Below are positions 45,957 through 54,631 of a stretch of DNA of 64,000 nucleotides, in pieces; positions within the stretch are counted from its first letter, which is position 1; every line of letters starts with the position of its first letter. A program made the translations under genes and the position numbers. This DNA is from Legionella sp. (lineage in GTDB: Bacteria; Pseudomonadota; Gammaproteobacteria; Legionellales; Legionellaceae). Below the pieces are notes generated by a model, which was given only the letters and a program-made list of their open reading frames with translations, was not told the DNA's origin and did not search any database. The stretch covers positions 62,001-126,000 of the forward strand of contig JARLJR010000083.1 of the NCBI GenBank assembly GCA_031291095.1. Reading direction: 5' to 3'.

Positions 45957-46629
45957 TAGTTAATTCTTTCCATGATACTGGATATAGGGGAGCGATGATC
46001 TTACCAATATCTTTAGCAAGATTTCTTACTTCTTCTTGAGCATGTGGGTCTGTTCTCTGTTTATAGAATCGAGCAAAGGCTGCTAATGATCCAGTCCAAT
46101 ACCAATTAACAATACAACCCTGTGGGAGGACGAATCGAGCCTGTTCAGGACATACTTCATCTTCAACCATTCGTTCATATAAACGAATTGCTTCATAACA
46201 AATATTCATATACTCCAGTAACCAAGAAGTAGAATCGTTATGGACTCCATAAGATCCTTGTTTTTCTTTACCTTCTTCTGGTGCAATACGAAAATGTTCT
46301 GGAATGTATAATTCTGGACGTGATTTAATATATCTGCGGGATTCCTCGTTCTCTACAAAACCTTGCTTGTGTTTAAAACATTGTGTTCTGATTGGAACTG
46401 GTGCTGAAACTCTCAATGTGATTGCTGTATGAGCAAACGGAGTCCAGTGGTTATGCTTTGATAGGTATTTAATCAAGCCAGTGTGGCTCTTGCAGCCTAA
46501 TTCTTTAGCCTCAATAGCATCAATAAACTTTTGTACCTTTTGATCATCAGCAAACGAAACTTTTGCCGCTCGTACTACACTTAAATCACCACCCATATGG
46601 TCGATCAACTCAGCTGCAATTTTAGTCAT
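45949..46629 (-). CDS. thyX: flavin-dependent thymidylate synthase
   Basis: 226 residues. The ThyX motif region reads F-K-H-K-Q-G-F-V-E-N-E-E-S-R-R-Y, a variant of R-H-R-x7-S with Lys for both Arg. H-W-T-P-F-A-H and L-P-Q-G-C-I-V-N-W also match. ThyX makes dTMP from dUMP with FAD and NADPH. It is followed by the reductase. The altered motif leaves some doubt about catalytic details. Confidence 0.85.
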   Translation of the reverse strand: MTKIAAELIDHMGGDLSVVRAAKVSFADDQKVQKFIDAIEAKELGCKSHTGLIKYLSKHNHWTPFAHTAITLRVSAPVPIRTQCFKHKQGFVENEESRRYIKSRPELYIPEHFRIAPEEGKEKQGSYGVHNDSTSWLLEYMNICYEAIRLYERMVEDEVCPEQARFVLPQGCIVNWYWTGSLAAFARFYKQRTDPHAQEEVRNLAKDIGKIIAPLYPVSWKELTNG

Positions 46630-46816
46630 TCTCTATTTCAACCCCAAATGTTTTAATCTTTTCTACACTTTCATCAATACAACGATTCAATATTTCTAAC
46701 AAAATACTTTTGTTAGGCAAAAATGAATCAACAATATATTGTCTCCATCCATACAAATTATGCAAATCAACAAAGACTGGTTCAACGTCATCAAGATCAT
46801 ACACAATGTGGGTCAT
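46622..46816 (-). CDS. hypothetical protein (64 aa)
   Basis: Starts M-T-H-I-V-Y-D-L-D-D-V-E-P and overlaps both thyX and primase genes. Helical second half. No family recognised. Confidence 0.6.
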   Translation of the reverse strand: MTHIVYDLDDVEPVFVDLHNLYGWRQYIVDSFLPNKSILLEILNRCIDESVEKIKTFGVEIEND

Positions 46817-47841
46817 AATCTACTCCATTGATTAAGGGAAATTTGTGCCCTTGGTCCTTTAAATGAATGCTGTAATATTACATCTCTTAAGTCGTTAACC
46901 TTGTAACCATCAAGCACCATCTGATTTAAGTCTTTCGACTCAATCTTTTCTGGCCAAATACAAACCCTATAACCCCTATCAATTGCCTTTTGTATCTTTT
47001 TTACTGTCGTTGGACTGCGCCGCTCATTATCATAAACAGCTATCAACCGCTCTTTATTTAGGGTTTCCGTTTTTGATACTAAGTCACCACCAGCAACTGC
47101 AATAGAATTATCTATGAACATTGAGTCGAGTGGACCTTCAAATACAAAGATATCCTTCTTCATATCGACTCGATCCAAACCATATAAAGTTGGTTTATCC
47201 TCATCGAGGGAAATGGTAATGTACTTAACATCTCCAGTTTTTGTAGTGAAAAGTCTACCTTGAAAAGCAAACATTTCTTTATTTTTATTACGGAATGGAA
47301 TAAACAATCTTGGCTTATCAAACTTAAGAGCCTTATCTGAAAATTTATGTGGTATTAATAGGTTTGTATAAGCATAAAACTCTGGGCAGAAATATAGGTC
47401 TGACCATCTTTCTTCTGGGATTAACCGTTCTGACACATACTCTCGAGCATAATGATCCTTGTCAATAGTTGAGATTCGATCAAGCTTCTCAAATCGAGTA
47501 TCAAACAATTTAAGACGTTCAATTTTATCAAACTTTACTTCCTTTTCTTTTTCAAAAGGATGCTTTCCTTCATCCATAAGTTGTTCTTTACGAAATTCTC
47601 TGTAGGTAGTCTCATCAATATCTCTGATAAGATTTGGAATATTTCGTACTTCACCACAATTATGGCACTTATATGTTAGATTACCTTCATCCTGATAGAT
47701 GTATCCACGGGCTTTGCGTTTATCTGTAGCTGAATCTCCACAAAGAGGACAAGAGAAATTCCAAACAGAAGACCCCTTCCGCTTAAAATTCCTCAGACGA
47801 AATGATAGGAGATTGATATATTTGGACTCTATATACGACAT
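46813..47841 (-). CDS. 61: gp61-like DNA primase
   Basis: 342 residues, as T4 gp61. Zinc finger C-P-L-C at 31-34 and C-H-N-C at 59-62. The TOPRIM-like part has F-V-F-E-G-P-L-D-S-M, A-V-A-G-G-D and A-V-Y-D-N-E-R-R-S. It makes RNA primers with the gp41 helicase (54632). A hairpin with GGAG in its stem precedes the gene, and the ATG lies 14 nt from that site. Confidence 0.9.
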   Translation of the reverse strand: MSYIESKYINLLSFRLRNFKRKGSSVWNFSCPLCGDSATDKRKARGYIYQDEGNLTYKCHNCGEVRNIPNLIRDIDETTYREFRKEQLMDEGKHPFEKEKEVKFDKIERLKLFDTRFEKLDRISTIDKDHYAREYVSERLIPEERWSDLYFCPEFYAYTNLLIPHKFSDKALKFDKPRLFIPFRNKNKEMFAFQGRLFTTKTGDVKYITISLDEDKPTLYGLDRVDMKKDIFVFEGPLDSMFIDNSIAVAGGDLVSKTETLNKERLIAVYDNERRSPTTVKKIQKAIDRGYRVCIWPEKIESKDLNQMVLDGYKVNDLRDVILQHSFKGPRAQISLNQWSRL

Positions 47842-47882
47842 GATTCATTATAACACTCCTTTTATAGAAATCAAGAAGTGTT

Positions 47883-48152
47883 TTAATGAACGTTAGTGAA
47901 AATTGCAACAATAAAATTCCATGCAGTATGGGTCGAAGTAGCAAAAGAAGAAATAATGAAAAATGCCCCGAATATTGATACCATAAGCCATTTAAAGAAG
48001 TGGGATGCAACTTTGATAGTGTGAACTAATTCTAGTGCTTCTTTAATGTCGGTAATATCTTGATCTCTTAGTTCCCTAAGAAATTGGACAACTTCGTCTG
48101 ATATGATAACATCATTCTCATCATCACCAACTATTCTTCTTTCCTCGGCCAT
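47883..48152 (-). CDS. small membrane protein (89 aa)
   Basis: An acidic soluble first half and two hydrophobic helices (F-F-K-W-L-M-V-S-I-F-G-A-F-F-I-I and A-W-N-F-I-V-A-I-F). Good ribosome site. It precedes the primase gene with a 41-nt gap. Function unknown. Confidence 0.6.
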   Translation of the reverse strand: MAEERRIVGDDENDVIISDEVVQFLRELRDQDITDIKEALELVHTIKVASHFFKWLMVSIFGAFFIISSFATSTHTAWNFIVAIFTNVH

Positions 48153-48161
48153 CTTCTTTTC

Positions 48162-48332
48162 CTAACATTTTGGTGGTGATCTTTTTAAGACAACATCCTT
48201 TAATCTTTTCTTCTTTTTCATGTTCGGAAATCCGGGTTCCCCCTTCGGTCCTGCGCCTATTCCATCTATATTACCTGATCCAGCATTATTTACCGGAACG
48301 GCTTCCCCGTCTTCCTTAAAAAACTTTTTCAT
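48162..48332 (-). CDS. conserved small T4-like phage protein (56 aa)
   Basis: ATG at 48332 (M-K-K-F-F-K-E-D-G-E), overlapping the gene upstream by ATGA. The motif V-P-V-N-N-A-G-S-G-N-I-D-G-I-G-A-G followed by P-K-G-E-P-G is widespread in short T4-like phage proteins near structural genes. The tail is Lys-rich. Function unknown. Confidence 0.7.
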   Translation of the reverse strand: MKKFFKEDGEAVPVNNAGSGNIDGIGAGPKGEPGFPNMKKKKRLKDVVLKRSPPKC

Positions 48333-48763
48333 ATCTTTCTCAGCTTTCCGATTATAGTTTGGTCCATCGGTTCTAAATCAGTGAAAATAACTTCTTCGTT
48401 GCCTACCTTGTACAATACATTTGGAAGTATATTAAGCAATATCATAAATGGCTTAATATATCTCATCTGACCCCGTAGCTTCAAAAAAAGTAACCGGCAT
48501 AGATGTTCTGCACCAAATACATTGTTCAATATGATTAAGTGATTTAATACTAAACGTTCTTTTAGTTCTTTACCTTCTGAATACTGTGTTATTAACTTTT
48601 TGATATACCCTATTCGTTTAAGGTCTTCAAAAAACTCTTCTGTAGAATGTGAAATGCCCATATCATAATTATGGGCAGACACAATAATATAATTGTCATT
48701 AGTCAAATAATCGTTATTCAAAATGTGCTCAATGCTACTCTCTTGACTACATTGTTGACGCAT
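48329..48763 (-). CDS. conserved T4-like phage protein (up to 144 aa)
   Basis: E-E-F-F-E-D-L-K-R-I-G-Y-I-K-K-L, K-E-R-L-V-L-N-H-L-I-I-L-N-N-V-F-G match a family common in T4-like phages. The first 20 residues overlap the structural gene upstream by 46 nt, so the true start may lie closer to N-Y-I-I-V-S-A-H. Role unknown. Confidence 0.65.
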   Translation of the reverse strand: MRQQCSQESSIEHILNNDYLTNDNYIIVSAHNYDMGISHSTEEFFEDLKRIGYIKKLITQYSEGKELKERLVLNHLIILNNVFGAEHLCRLLFLKLRGQMRYIKPFMILLNILPNVLYKVGNEEVIFTDLEPMDQTIIGKLRKI

Positions 48764-49035
48764 CCAACATAAACATAATTACCATCAGTCCATATTGAAT
48801 TTGTTACTACATTTGCAGTCGAAGTTGAATTTGCAGGTGTAGCATTGGTGGAAACAATTAAGTTACCAAATATTACACTTACGTTCGAAAAAGCAGTAGA
48901 TAATGGCGCTTGCATAACCGCAGGAACCTGTGTTCCTGATACAATCAAAATTGTATCAGTCTGCAACACCGTATTTTGTGCCGGTACTGCAGACAACATG
49001 ATAGCGTCATTGGTTCCATTACTGGAGAATGCCAT
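48718..49035 (-). CDS. virion-type beta-rich protein (105 aa)
   Basis: Low in charge and rich in Val, Ser, Thr and Asn (V-I-F-G-N-L-I-V-S-T-N-A-T-P), as in phage decoration or structural proteins. Same style as the next gene, with which it forms a late unit. Confidence 0.6.
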   Translation of the reverse strand: MAFSSNGTNDAIMLSAVPAQNTVLQTDTILIVSGTQVPAVMQAPLSTAFSNVSVIFGNLIVSTNATPANSTSTANVVTNSIWTDGNYVYVGCVNNVVKRVALSTF

Positions 49036-49055
49036 TGTATAATCCTCTTAATGAA

Positions 49056-49559
49056 TTACGCGATTGAACCCATAGCGACTAGAGGCTCATAAGTTACACG
49101 GCCAGCTCTTCCGCCCAATGTAATTGTTAGGGTTGCACCAGAACCAGCACCAGTTGTCCAAACCGTAGTTAAGGATGTTAAGTTTGCAATTCCTTTACCA
49201 GGATTCGTTAGGGCTAATGATGCGACGTTACCAGTTCCGTTTGTTACAACGTTTGCAACAGCGTTAACTAAACCACCAGTGAGGGTAACATAATCAGTAT
49301 TAGCATAACCATTACCGGGAGCGTTAGGAGCAATGTTAGTTACATAACCAGTTCCTTGACGAACTAGATTCCAACCAGCAGTACCGGGTGTTGTTAAAGT
49401 AGCTGCAGCGTTAATATCGTAAACACCTTCTGCTTCATTATTATAAAATGAATTTGGTGTTGAATTTTGAAATAGCACTTGACCATTTGCTGGAGAATTT
49501 GCTAAAATTTTGTATTTTGGAGCTGCTGCTGCTGAGTTTGTGTTTGACCAAAGAGGCAT
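49056..49559 (-). CDS. virion-type beta-rich protein (167 aa)
   Basis: Starts M-P-L-W-S-N-T-N-S-A-A-A-A-P-K-Y. Rich in Gly, Asn, Thr and Ala with a G-N-G-Y-A-N-T-D-Y-V segment and a C-terminal G-G-R-A-G-R-V-T-Y-E-P-L. Similar proteins are virion components in T4-like phages. A late promoter lies upstream. Confidence 0.6.
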   Translation of the reverse strand: MPLWSNTNSAAAAPKYKILANSPANGQVLFQNSTPNSFYNNEAEGVYDINAAATLTTPGTAGWNLVRQGTGYVTNIAPNAPGNGYANTDYVTLTGGLVNAVANVVTNGTGNVASLALTNPGKGIANLTSLTTVWTTGAGSGATLTITLGGRAGRVTYEPLVAMGSIA

Positions 49560-49589
49560 TATAGTTTTCCTTATTGTTTCCGTTTTTTA

Positions 49590-49597
49590 TATTTATT
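49590..49597 (-). promoter_or_regulatory. late promoter (AATAAATA)
   Basis: Motif on the minus strand about 31 nt upstream of the structural gene starting at 49559. Confidence 0.55.
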
Positions 49598-49615
49598 TAA
49601 TTAATTACCGCTATA

Positions 49616-50008
49616 TTATTTCCACGTATCCCAAGTATAACGTGGTGTTTTTGGAGTAGGTTTAGCACCACCAGATGAAACATTTTCTCTAGCTTTATAT
49701 CCAGATACAAAAGTTTTAATTTGCTTTGAAGTATCTTTTGGATTTCCTTTAACTCCTTCTCCTTTAATGAGGCCATTTTTAAATTCGTAACCATCAGTTT
49801 GTGTTTCTAACACAGCTTTTTTAATATTATCAACCACACTTTCACCTAATTTTTTATTGGCGAGCTTAATGCCTTCTTCTCTTCTGTGAGCCAATTCTTT
49901 ATGTTTATCGGCTACTTCTGGATCGGAAGAAAATGTTCCCTTAATATAATGCGCTTTACTGGAATGTGATGCTCGTTTTTTGTATCTCTGTAATACACTA
50001 TCCCCAAT
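49616..50008 (-). CDS. C-terminal part of the ART-like virion protein, other frame
   Basis: This frame is open from just after a TGA near 50011 and reads R-I-G-D-S-V-L-Q-R-Y-K-K-R-A-S-H-S-S, A-H-Y-I-K-G-T-F-S-S-D-P-E-V, then E-E-G-I-K-L-A-N-K-K-L to a stop at 49616. It has no good start until a TTG at 49894. Joined to the upstream frame by a -1 shift at GGGG (50005-50002) it continues D-E-L-G-D-S-V-L without a break. It is either the tail of a single gene or made by frameshifting. Confidence 0.55.
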   Translation of the reverse strand: MGDSVLQRYKKRASHSSKAHYIKGTFSSDPEVADKHKELAHRREEGIKLANKKLGESVVDNIKKAVLETQTDGYEFKNGLIKGEGVKGNPKDTSKQIKTFVSGYKARENVSSGGAKPTPKTPRYTWDTWK

Positions 50009-51681
50009 TCGTCAAGCTGCTCTTCTTTAAGCTTACGTATTTCTCTCTTTGGATTCTCACCCATTCTTTTTCTCATAATATAACCAGCCAAACCGCCATC
50101 ATCTTTGTCATCGATGATCTTGTCAATCTTCTTGCCTTGCTTGGTTGGCTTCGTAAGAACCTCTCCCTCGTCTACAATAGATTCTTTGATCTTTCTCATA
50201 CGGGAAGCAAAGTCAGTTCCTTCTTTTTTCTTTGGTTGTTCTTGTGTATTCTTTGAACGTGGTTCCTCACGAAAATCCTTTTTACTTTCCCAAGGACGAG
50301 CTTCTTGACGTTCTTCTTTTGTTCTGAGAACTTGTTTGATACGATTTTCTGGGACAGCACTTTCATTAACTGGTTTTGTTTTGAAAATTTTATTGTTTTT
50401 GGTTACGTCAGATACAAGTTTATCATTTGGTTTAGAAACATCAGCAGCATTATTGAAACCAGCATCGGCTTTCTTCCAATCTTTATCAACTGAATTTTTT
50501 GTATTGATGTCTTCTCTAACAATAGCCTTAGCAGCCTTTACCCCACCATGTGGTTTATCTGGAGCAATGACCTTATAACGATCTCTTTTCTTTGTCTTAT
50601 CCCATTCAGCAGAATTTAATTCACGCGCCTTTGATAAAGCAGGTGCTTGATGTTCCCCATGTTTTGATATAATCTTGCCTGTTTTCTGGTCATAAACAGA
50701 CCATTCTTCAATTACTAATTCTTCTTGTACTTTTTTAGTTGGTTTTGGTCCTTTAAACTCACCCATATAAGCAAGTTTTCCACCTCTTAAATGACGGCAA
50801 GGATTTCCACTTCTTTGGCCTTTTTCATCTTTCCAATCAAAATGTGCTTTTCTAGCACTTCTTGCTTCATCATCAGAAGAATATTGATGGTATTTCCAAG
50901 ATTCCTCTAAATAACCATTTTCCATTTTATATTCTTGTTCCTTAACAAGCTTCTGCTCACGAGTCTTTTCTGATTCTTCACCAATCAATTTTGCAGCATT
51001 AATTAATGATTTTGGTAATCCAAAAGTGTTAGTCATTTTTCTTTCCTCGTCAACCATAGCCGGAACTTTATTTACTGGTTCTCTTTTTTTAATTGTAATT
51101 GAATTAGCGTTATATGGCATATAAACATCATGTTTGGTTGCCATATCCATATTTACCCCACCGTTATATCTCATCCCGTCATATCCTTTTTTAATTAGGT
51201 GTTGACGTGCGCCAGCAGTATTTACACCACCACGGGATAATCCTTTGAATACTTCATGACCCTTTAGGTTTAATTTACCATCTTTAAGGTCATTTAATGT
51301 CTTATATTTATCCCCACCAACTTTCATTAAACCAGCACCACGAGCAAATCCTTCATGGTCATCTGGAAGAACGTGTTTTAATTTATCACCAGTAAACTCA
51401 TGATCTACATCAAAAACATTCTTCATTTTAAGATTTGTGTGATAAACCTGTGGCTCAGTATTAGACTTTCTTGCCATACTTTTTGCATATGTTTTAGCAA
51501 CATCAGGATTACTTGTAAAATAACCAACACCGCCACCCATATGATCATTTTCGATACGAGATTTAGACTGGTCAAATTTATCAAATACTTGCCCAGAACC
51601 ATGATAAACATTTACGTTTACTGGATTCTGGGTAGTTCCTTTTGAATTAATCCTAGAAATGTCTTCTAGAAGATTAGTCAT
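49912..51681 (-). CDS. ADP-ribosyltransferase-like virion protein, N-terminal part
   Basis: 589 residues from the ATG at 51681 (M-T-N-L-L-E-D-I-S-R-I-N). Residues about 20-190 resemble ART or toxin-type folds in large phage proteins: N-V-Y-H-G-S-G, F-D-K-F-D, G-G-G-V-G-Y-F-T and a G-Y-D-G-M-R-Y-N element. The rest is charged and linker-like. Next to virion genes, it may be packaged and injected like T4 Alt, but the catalytic Glu is not clear. The end seems frameshifted at 50005-50002. Confidence 0.55.
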   Translation of the reverse strand: MTNLLEDISRINSKGTTQNPVNVNVYHGSGQVFDKFDQSKSRIENDHMGGGVGYFTSNPDVAKTYAKSMARKSNTEPQVYHTNLKMKNVFDVDHEFTGDKLKHVLPDDHEGFARGAGLMKVGGDKYKTLNDLKDGKLNLKGHEVFKGLSRGGVNTAGARQHLIKKGYDGMRYNGGVNMDMATKHDVYMPYNANSITIKKREPVNKVPAMVDEERKMTNTFGLPKSLINAAKLIGEESEKTREQKLVKEQEYKMENGYLEESWKYHQYSSDDEARSARKAHFDWKDEKGQRSGNPCRHLRGGKLAYMGEFKGPKPTKKVQEELVIEEWSVYDQKTGKIISKHGEHQAPALSKARELNSAEWDKTKKRDRYKVIAPDKPHGGVKAAKAIVREDINTKNSVDKDWKKADAGFNNAADVSKPNDKLVSDVTKNNKIFKTKPVNESAVPENRIKQVLRTKEERQEARPWESKKDFREEPRSKNTQEQPKKKEGTDFASRMRKIKESIVDEGEVLTKPTKQGKKIDKIIDDKDDGGLAGYIMRKRMGENPKREIRKLKEEQLDELGIVYYRDTKNEHHIPVKRIILREHFLPIQK

Positions 51682-52927
51682 TTTTAATATATCCGTTAGC
51701 CTTTTTATAAGCAATTTCTTCTTCAAGTTTCTTAATATATGCGTCTCTTGATGCTTCGCCAATTAATCTACTTGCTTCAATAAGTGCCTCAGAAGAACCT
51801 AGATTCTTGCGTTCATCAATAATCTTAATCTTCTGTTGTGCTTTACGGTCTGACGGAGTTTTCACTAAACTACCTTCCTTATGATCTGCTTCGATTGTTT
51901 CTTCCTCAAAATAAGGTTTGAAAGGAACCTTTGTTGTAATCTTTTTAAGATCGCGTGGGTCGAAATCTCTACGGACCTTATCCTTAATTCTATGTTTTGG
52001 AACGATTACAGCATTTTTCTTTTCCTTATTTAAAGGATTTCCCTCGTCAATCTGTTCTACACCAGTAACTTCTTCTTCCTCTTTACGAAGATTGCCCTTG
52101 AACTTAGTTCCGGCATACGTTCCCTTGAAAGTAGCTGATGGATTTAATTCATCCTTTTCTTTCTTTTCACGATACTGAGCAGTGACCTTACCACCATCCC
52201 CATGCATGGCTTTCTTCCAGTCTTTACTGTCAATACCAGAAGTAACACCAGTTTCAACTTTACGGGGTTTTACCCCACGACTCATAGCCGCAGCAGCTAG
52301 AGCAGCTAATTCTGCCTTACCTGATTCGTCAATCTGTTCTTCTTCCTTAAGCTTCTTGCCTTCGTGTGCATGCTTTTCGAACTTCTTCTTGCCATATTTC
52401 TTTTCACCGATATATGCAGCAAGAGCAGCCGGGTCTTTTACCCCCTTATGGTCTAATTTACCTTCTAGCTTCTTGAAACCAACATACTTTTCCTCGAGGC
52501 TTTCATCTTCCTTGACAGCCTTACGGATTGAATAACCACCACGATTAATAGTGACCATTCTTCTTTCTTGTTGTTTTTCAGGAACCTTAATCTTACCACC
52601 ATTCTGTGCGGCATTATCCCAATCAGTTGCCTTGATCTTAGAATTTGTTCCAGCTCTTACCTGATGTGGTTTAAATCCACCCTTCATAGCAGCAGCAGCT
52701 AGAGCAACCATATCATCCTTTGCAGATTCATCTACATCACCAATACCATTATATTCTTGGTCCTGAATCTCGTCATCATTATTTCCAACGCCTTGACCGG
52801 GAGTTGCTTGAGAATAAGTCTTAGTTAGTTCATCCGTGCCAATTTCTCCAGCACCTGCCTTCTTCTTTGGCTGAACAGATTCTACTAAAATATTACGGAT
52901 ACTTGATTCTATTGATTTGTATAACAT
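51674..52927 (-). CDS. repeat-containing charged protein, probably virion-associated (417 aa)
   Basis: Two copies of an Ala-rich unit lie near residues 72-105 and 205-240 (A-L-A-A-A-A-M then K-P-H-Q-V or K-P-R-K-V, then a D-W ending). A C-terminal element (A-L-I-E-A-S-R-L-I-G-E-A-S) recurs in the downstream protein. No catalytic motif is seen. It overlaps the next gene by 8 nt. Confidence 0.55.
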   Translation of the reverse strand: MLYKSIESSIRNILVESVQPKKKAGAGEIGTDELTKTYSQATPGQGVGNNDDEIQDQEYNGIGDVDESAKDDMVALAAAAMKGGFKPHQVRAGTNSKIKATDWDNAAQNGGKIKVPEKQQERRMVTINRGGYSIRKAVKEDESLEEKYVGFKKLEGKLDHKGVKDPAALAAYIGEKKYGKKKFEKHAHEGKKLKEEEQIDESGKAELAALAAAAMSRGVKPRKVETGVTSGIDSKDWKKAMHGDGGKVTAQYREKKEKDELNPSATFKGTYAGTKFKGNLRKEEEEVTGVEQIDEGNPLNKEKKNAVIVPKHRIKDKVRRDFDPRDLKKITTKVPFKPYFEEETIEADHKEGSLVKTPSDRKAQQKIKIIDERKNLGSSEALIEASRLIGEASRDAYIKKLEEEIAYKKANGYIKND

Positions 52928-52929
52928 TA

Positions 52930-54120
52930 TTATTTTCCTACTACCGTTGCTACCGTTGCTGGTTTTGATTTTAATCTTGGTTTGATAACTTTTTCTAATG
53001 GCTTCTTATCTGGTTTGCTTCTAGCCTTCGCTGTCGCAGCTTTTGCATCTCTTGCAGCTTCACGTTCTTTTTTATTATTTGACATAATCTCTTTAGCTTT
53101 ATTAGCAACCTCGGCCTTTCTCTTGACCGCACGATCCACAGAATGATGTGTCTTTAAACTTTCTTTATCATGTAGATGAGACAAGCTTTCTTTGTGGCGT
53201 TCATCTCTTTTTTCTTTTTGTTTTTTGTCATGATGGGCTTGTGCTGCAGCAGCTTCTTTTTCATGCTTTCCTTTATTCAGATGCGTATGAATTTTATGTT
53301 CTGCATCGTAAACAGTTCTAGCTGCTAACGAATCACCAAAAACTTCACGAGCCGCACCTGATAGAATGCCGGTACGAATCTGCATCTTTCTAATAAATGC
53401 TTCCGTAAGAAGATCTTCATCTAAAAGATATGCATTTCCACCATTTAAGAAACTATGAACCCGATTGAAAGCAAATTGTTCACAAGTAATCTTTACATTA
53501 TCATTCCAAGTATCGACACCACGAAGAAATACTTCAATCAAAATAGATGTTTCTAGTTCGTTCTTCTCTGCAAGAGTTTCTAGTTTATTGAAAATCTTTG
53601 CAGCTTCATTGTTGTTTTCACAAACAGAATGACTTGAGTAATCCCCAACACTTTTAGATCCGCTAATACCTTTAAATGATGGATGATCTGGTATATCAAG
53701 GAGATCACCATAATTATCTTTATAATGTGCTGCAACCAAGTGAGCATCCTTTTTATGTTTAGAAATATACAAATGACTTGCATCACTTGTATTGCTATAA
53801 CCATGATCAAAACACAGTTTATCTTTAATTGTTTGATGTGTTGCATTTTCAGATGGCCAAGCAAACACCCCATGAACTGGATGATAAAGTGCTCTCATTT
53901 CATGATATTTTGATTTATCGACTCCGTGAGAAATCTGAAACGAAGTAGGATTATGTATAACTCCAAAATCTTTATCAAGAACCTTGCCTTCACCCAATAC
54001 TTGGGCTAATGTGCGACCACGAACTTCATCTAAGCGTTCTTTAATCTTTGGTTCAACTTCAACTTCTTTATTAATGAATTTTTTAGACTTCTTATGTAGA
54101 GTCTTTTTAATGAACGCCAT
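52930..54120 (-). CDS. large charged protein, probably virion-associated (396 aa)
   Basis: A Lys-rich N-terminus (K-K-T-L-H-K-K-S-K-K), a His-rich middle (H-P-V-H-G-V-F-A-W, H-L-Y-I-S-K-H-K) and a long Lys/Ala/His-rich helical tail (A-A-A-A-Q-A-H-H-D-K-K). First gene of a three-gene set behind a late promoter. No family recognised. Confidence 0.55.
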   Translation of the reverse strand: MAFIKKTLHKKSKKFINKEVEVEPKIKERLDEVRGRTLAQVLGEGKVLDKDFGVIHNPTSFQISHGVDKSKYHEMRALYHPVHGVFAWPSENATHQTIKDKLCFDHGYSNTSDASHLYISKHKKDAHLVAAHYKDNYGDLLDIPDHPSFKGISGSKSVGDYSSHSVCENNNEAAKIFNKLETLAEKNELETSILIEVFLRGVDTWNDNVKITCEQFAFNRVHSFLNGGNAYLLDEDLLTEAFIRKMQIRTGILSGAAREVFGDSLAARTVYDAEHKIHTHLNKGKHEKEAAAAQAHHDKKQKEKRDERHKESLSHLHDKESLKTHHSVDRAVKRKAEVANKAKEIMSNNKKEREAARDAKAATAKARSKPDKKPLEKVIKPRLKSKPATVATVVGK

Positions 54121-54150
54121 ATTGGGTTTCCCTTGGGCTAGACCAAATAA

Positions 54151-54192
54151 AAATCACTAGCGGACAATCAAGCCTCTAGTGATTTATTTATA
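54151..54192 (-). terminator. intrinsic terminator with a late promoter in its first arm
   Basis: AAATCACTAG (54185-54176) pairs with CTAGTGATTT (54160-54151), followed by TTTTATTT. TATAAATA lies at 54192-54185; late RNA starting near 54179 would lose most of the first arm. So early read-through stops here while late RNA for 54120 does not. Confidence 0.7.
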
Positions 54193-54208
54193 ACCAAAGT
54201 ATGTTTGA

Positions 54209-54439
54209 TTATTCTACTGCTTCCATTTCATGTTCCAACAGAAGAACAAAATTATCATCAACGGCTTCTGACGAATACGCCGTTGGTTCCAATTCAACCA
54301 CATAATACCCACTATTAATTTCAATAATAGTTCCAAAAACATCCGTTAACTGGATACCTTTATCTTCAAGGATATCAATATCAGTAGGATATTGTTCAAA
54401 ATACACGCGGACGTTTACTTTATCACCAATTTTAAACAT
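54209..54439 (-). CDS. small acidic SH3-like protein (76 aa)
   Basis: Start at the ATG at 54439 (M-F-K-I-G-D-K-V-N-V-R-V-Y-F) after GGAG. Looks like a small beta barrel followed by an acidic helix. No family recognised. Confidence 0.6.
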   Translation of the reverse strand: MFKIGDKVNVRVYFEQYPTDIDILEDKGIQLTDVFGTIIEINSGYYVVELEPTAYSSEAVDDNFVLLLEHEMEAVE

Positions 54440-54450
54440 TATATCTCTCC

Positions 54451-54630
54451 TTATAAAAACGTAAAGAACAAAGCAATACCAGCTAACCACCAGATTATAC
54501 AGAAATATGCCTCATTAATTATATCAACTTCTTTTCCACATAAAAATAAGACTCGTACAACAAGAAAAGGAAACACAATATACGATGTCATAACTAAAAT
54601 TAAATCGAGTAAAATTAATGCTTCTACCAT
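54451..54630 (-). CDS. small two-helix membrane protein (59 aa)
   Basis: Start at the ATG at 54630 (M-V-E-A-L-I-L-L-D-L-I-L-V), 2 nt after the gp41 stop, with GGAG upstream. Two hydrophobic helices. Function unknown. Confidence 0.6.
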   Translation of the reverse strand: MVEALILLDLILVMTSYIVFPFLVVRVLFLCGKEVDIINEAYFCIIWWLAGIALFFTFL

Positions 54631-54631
54631 A

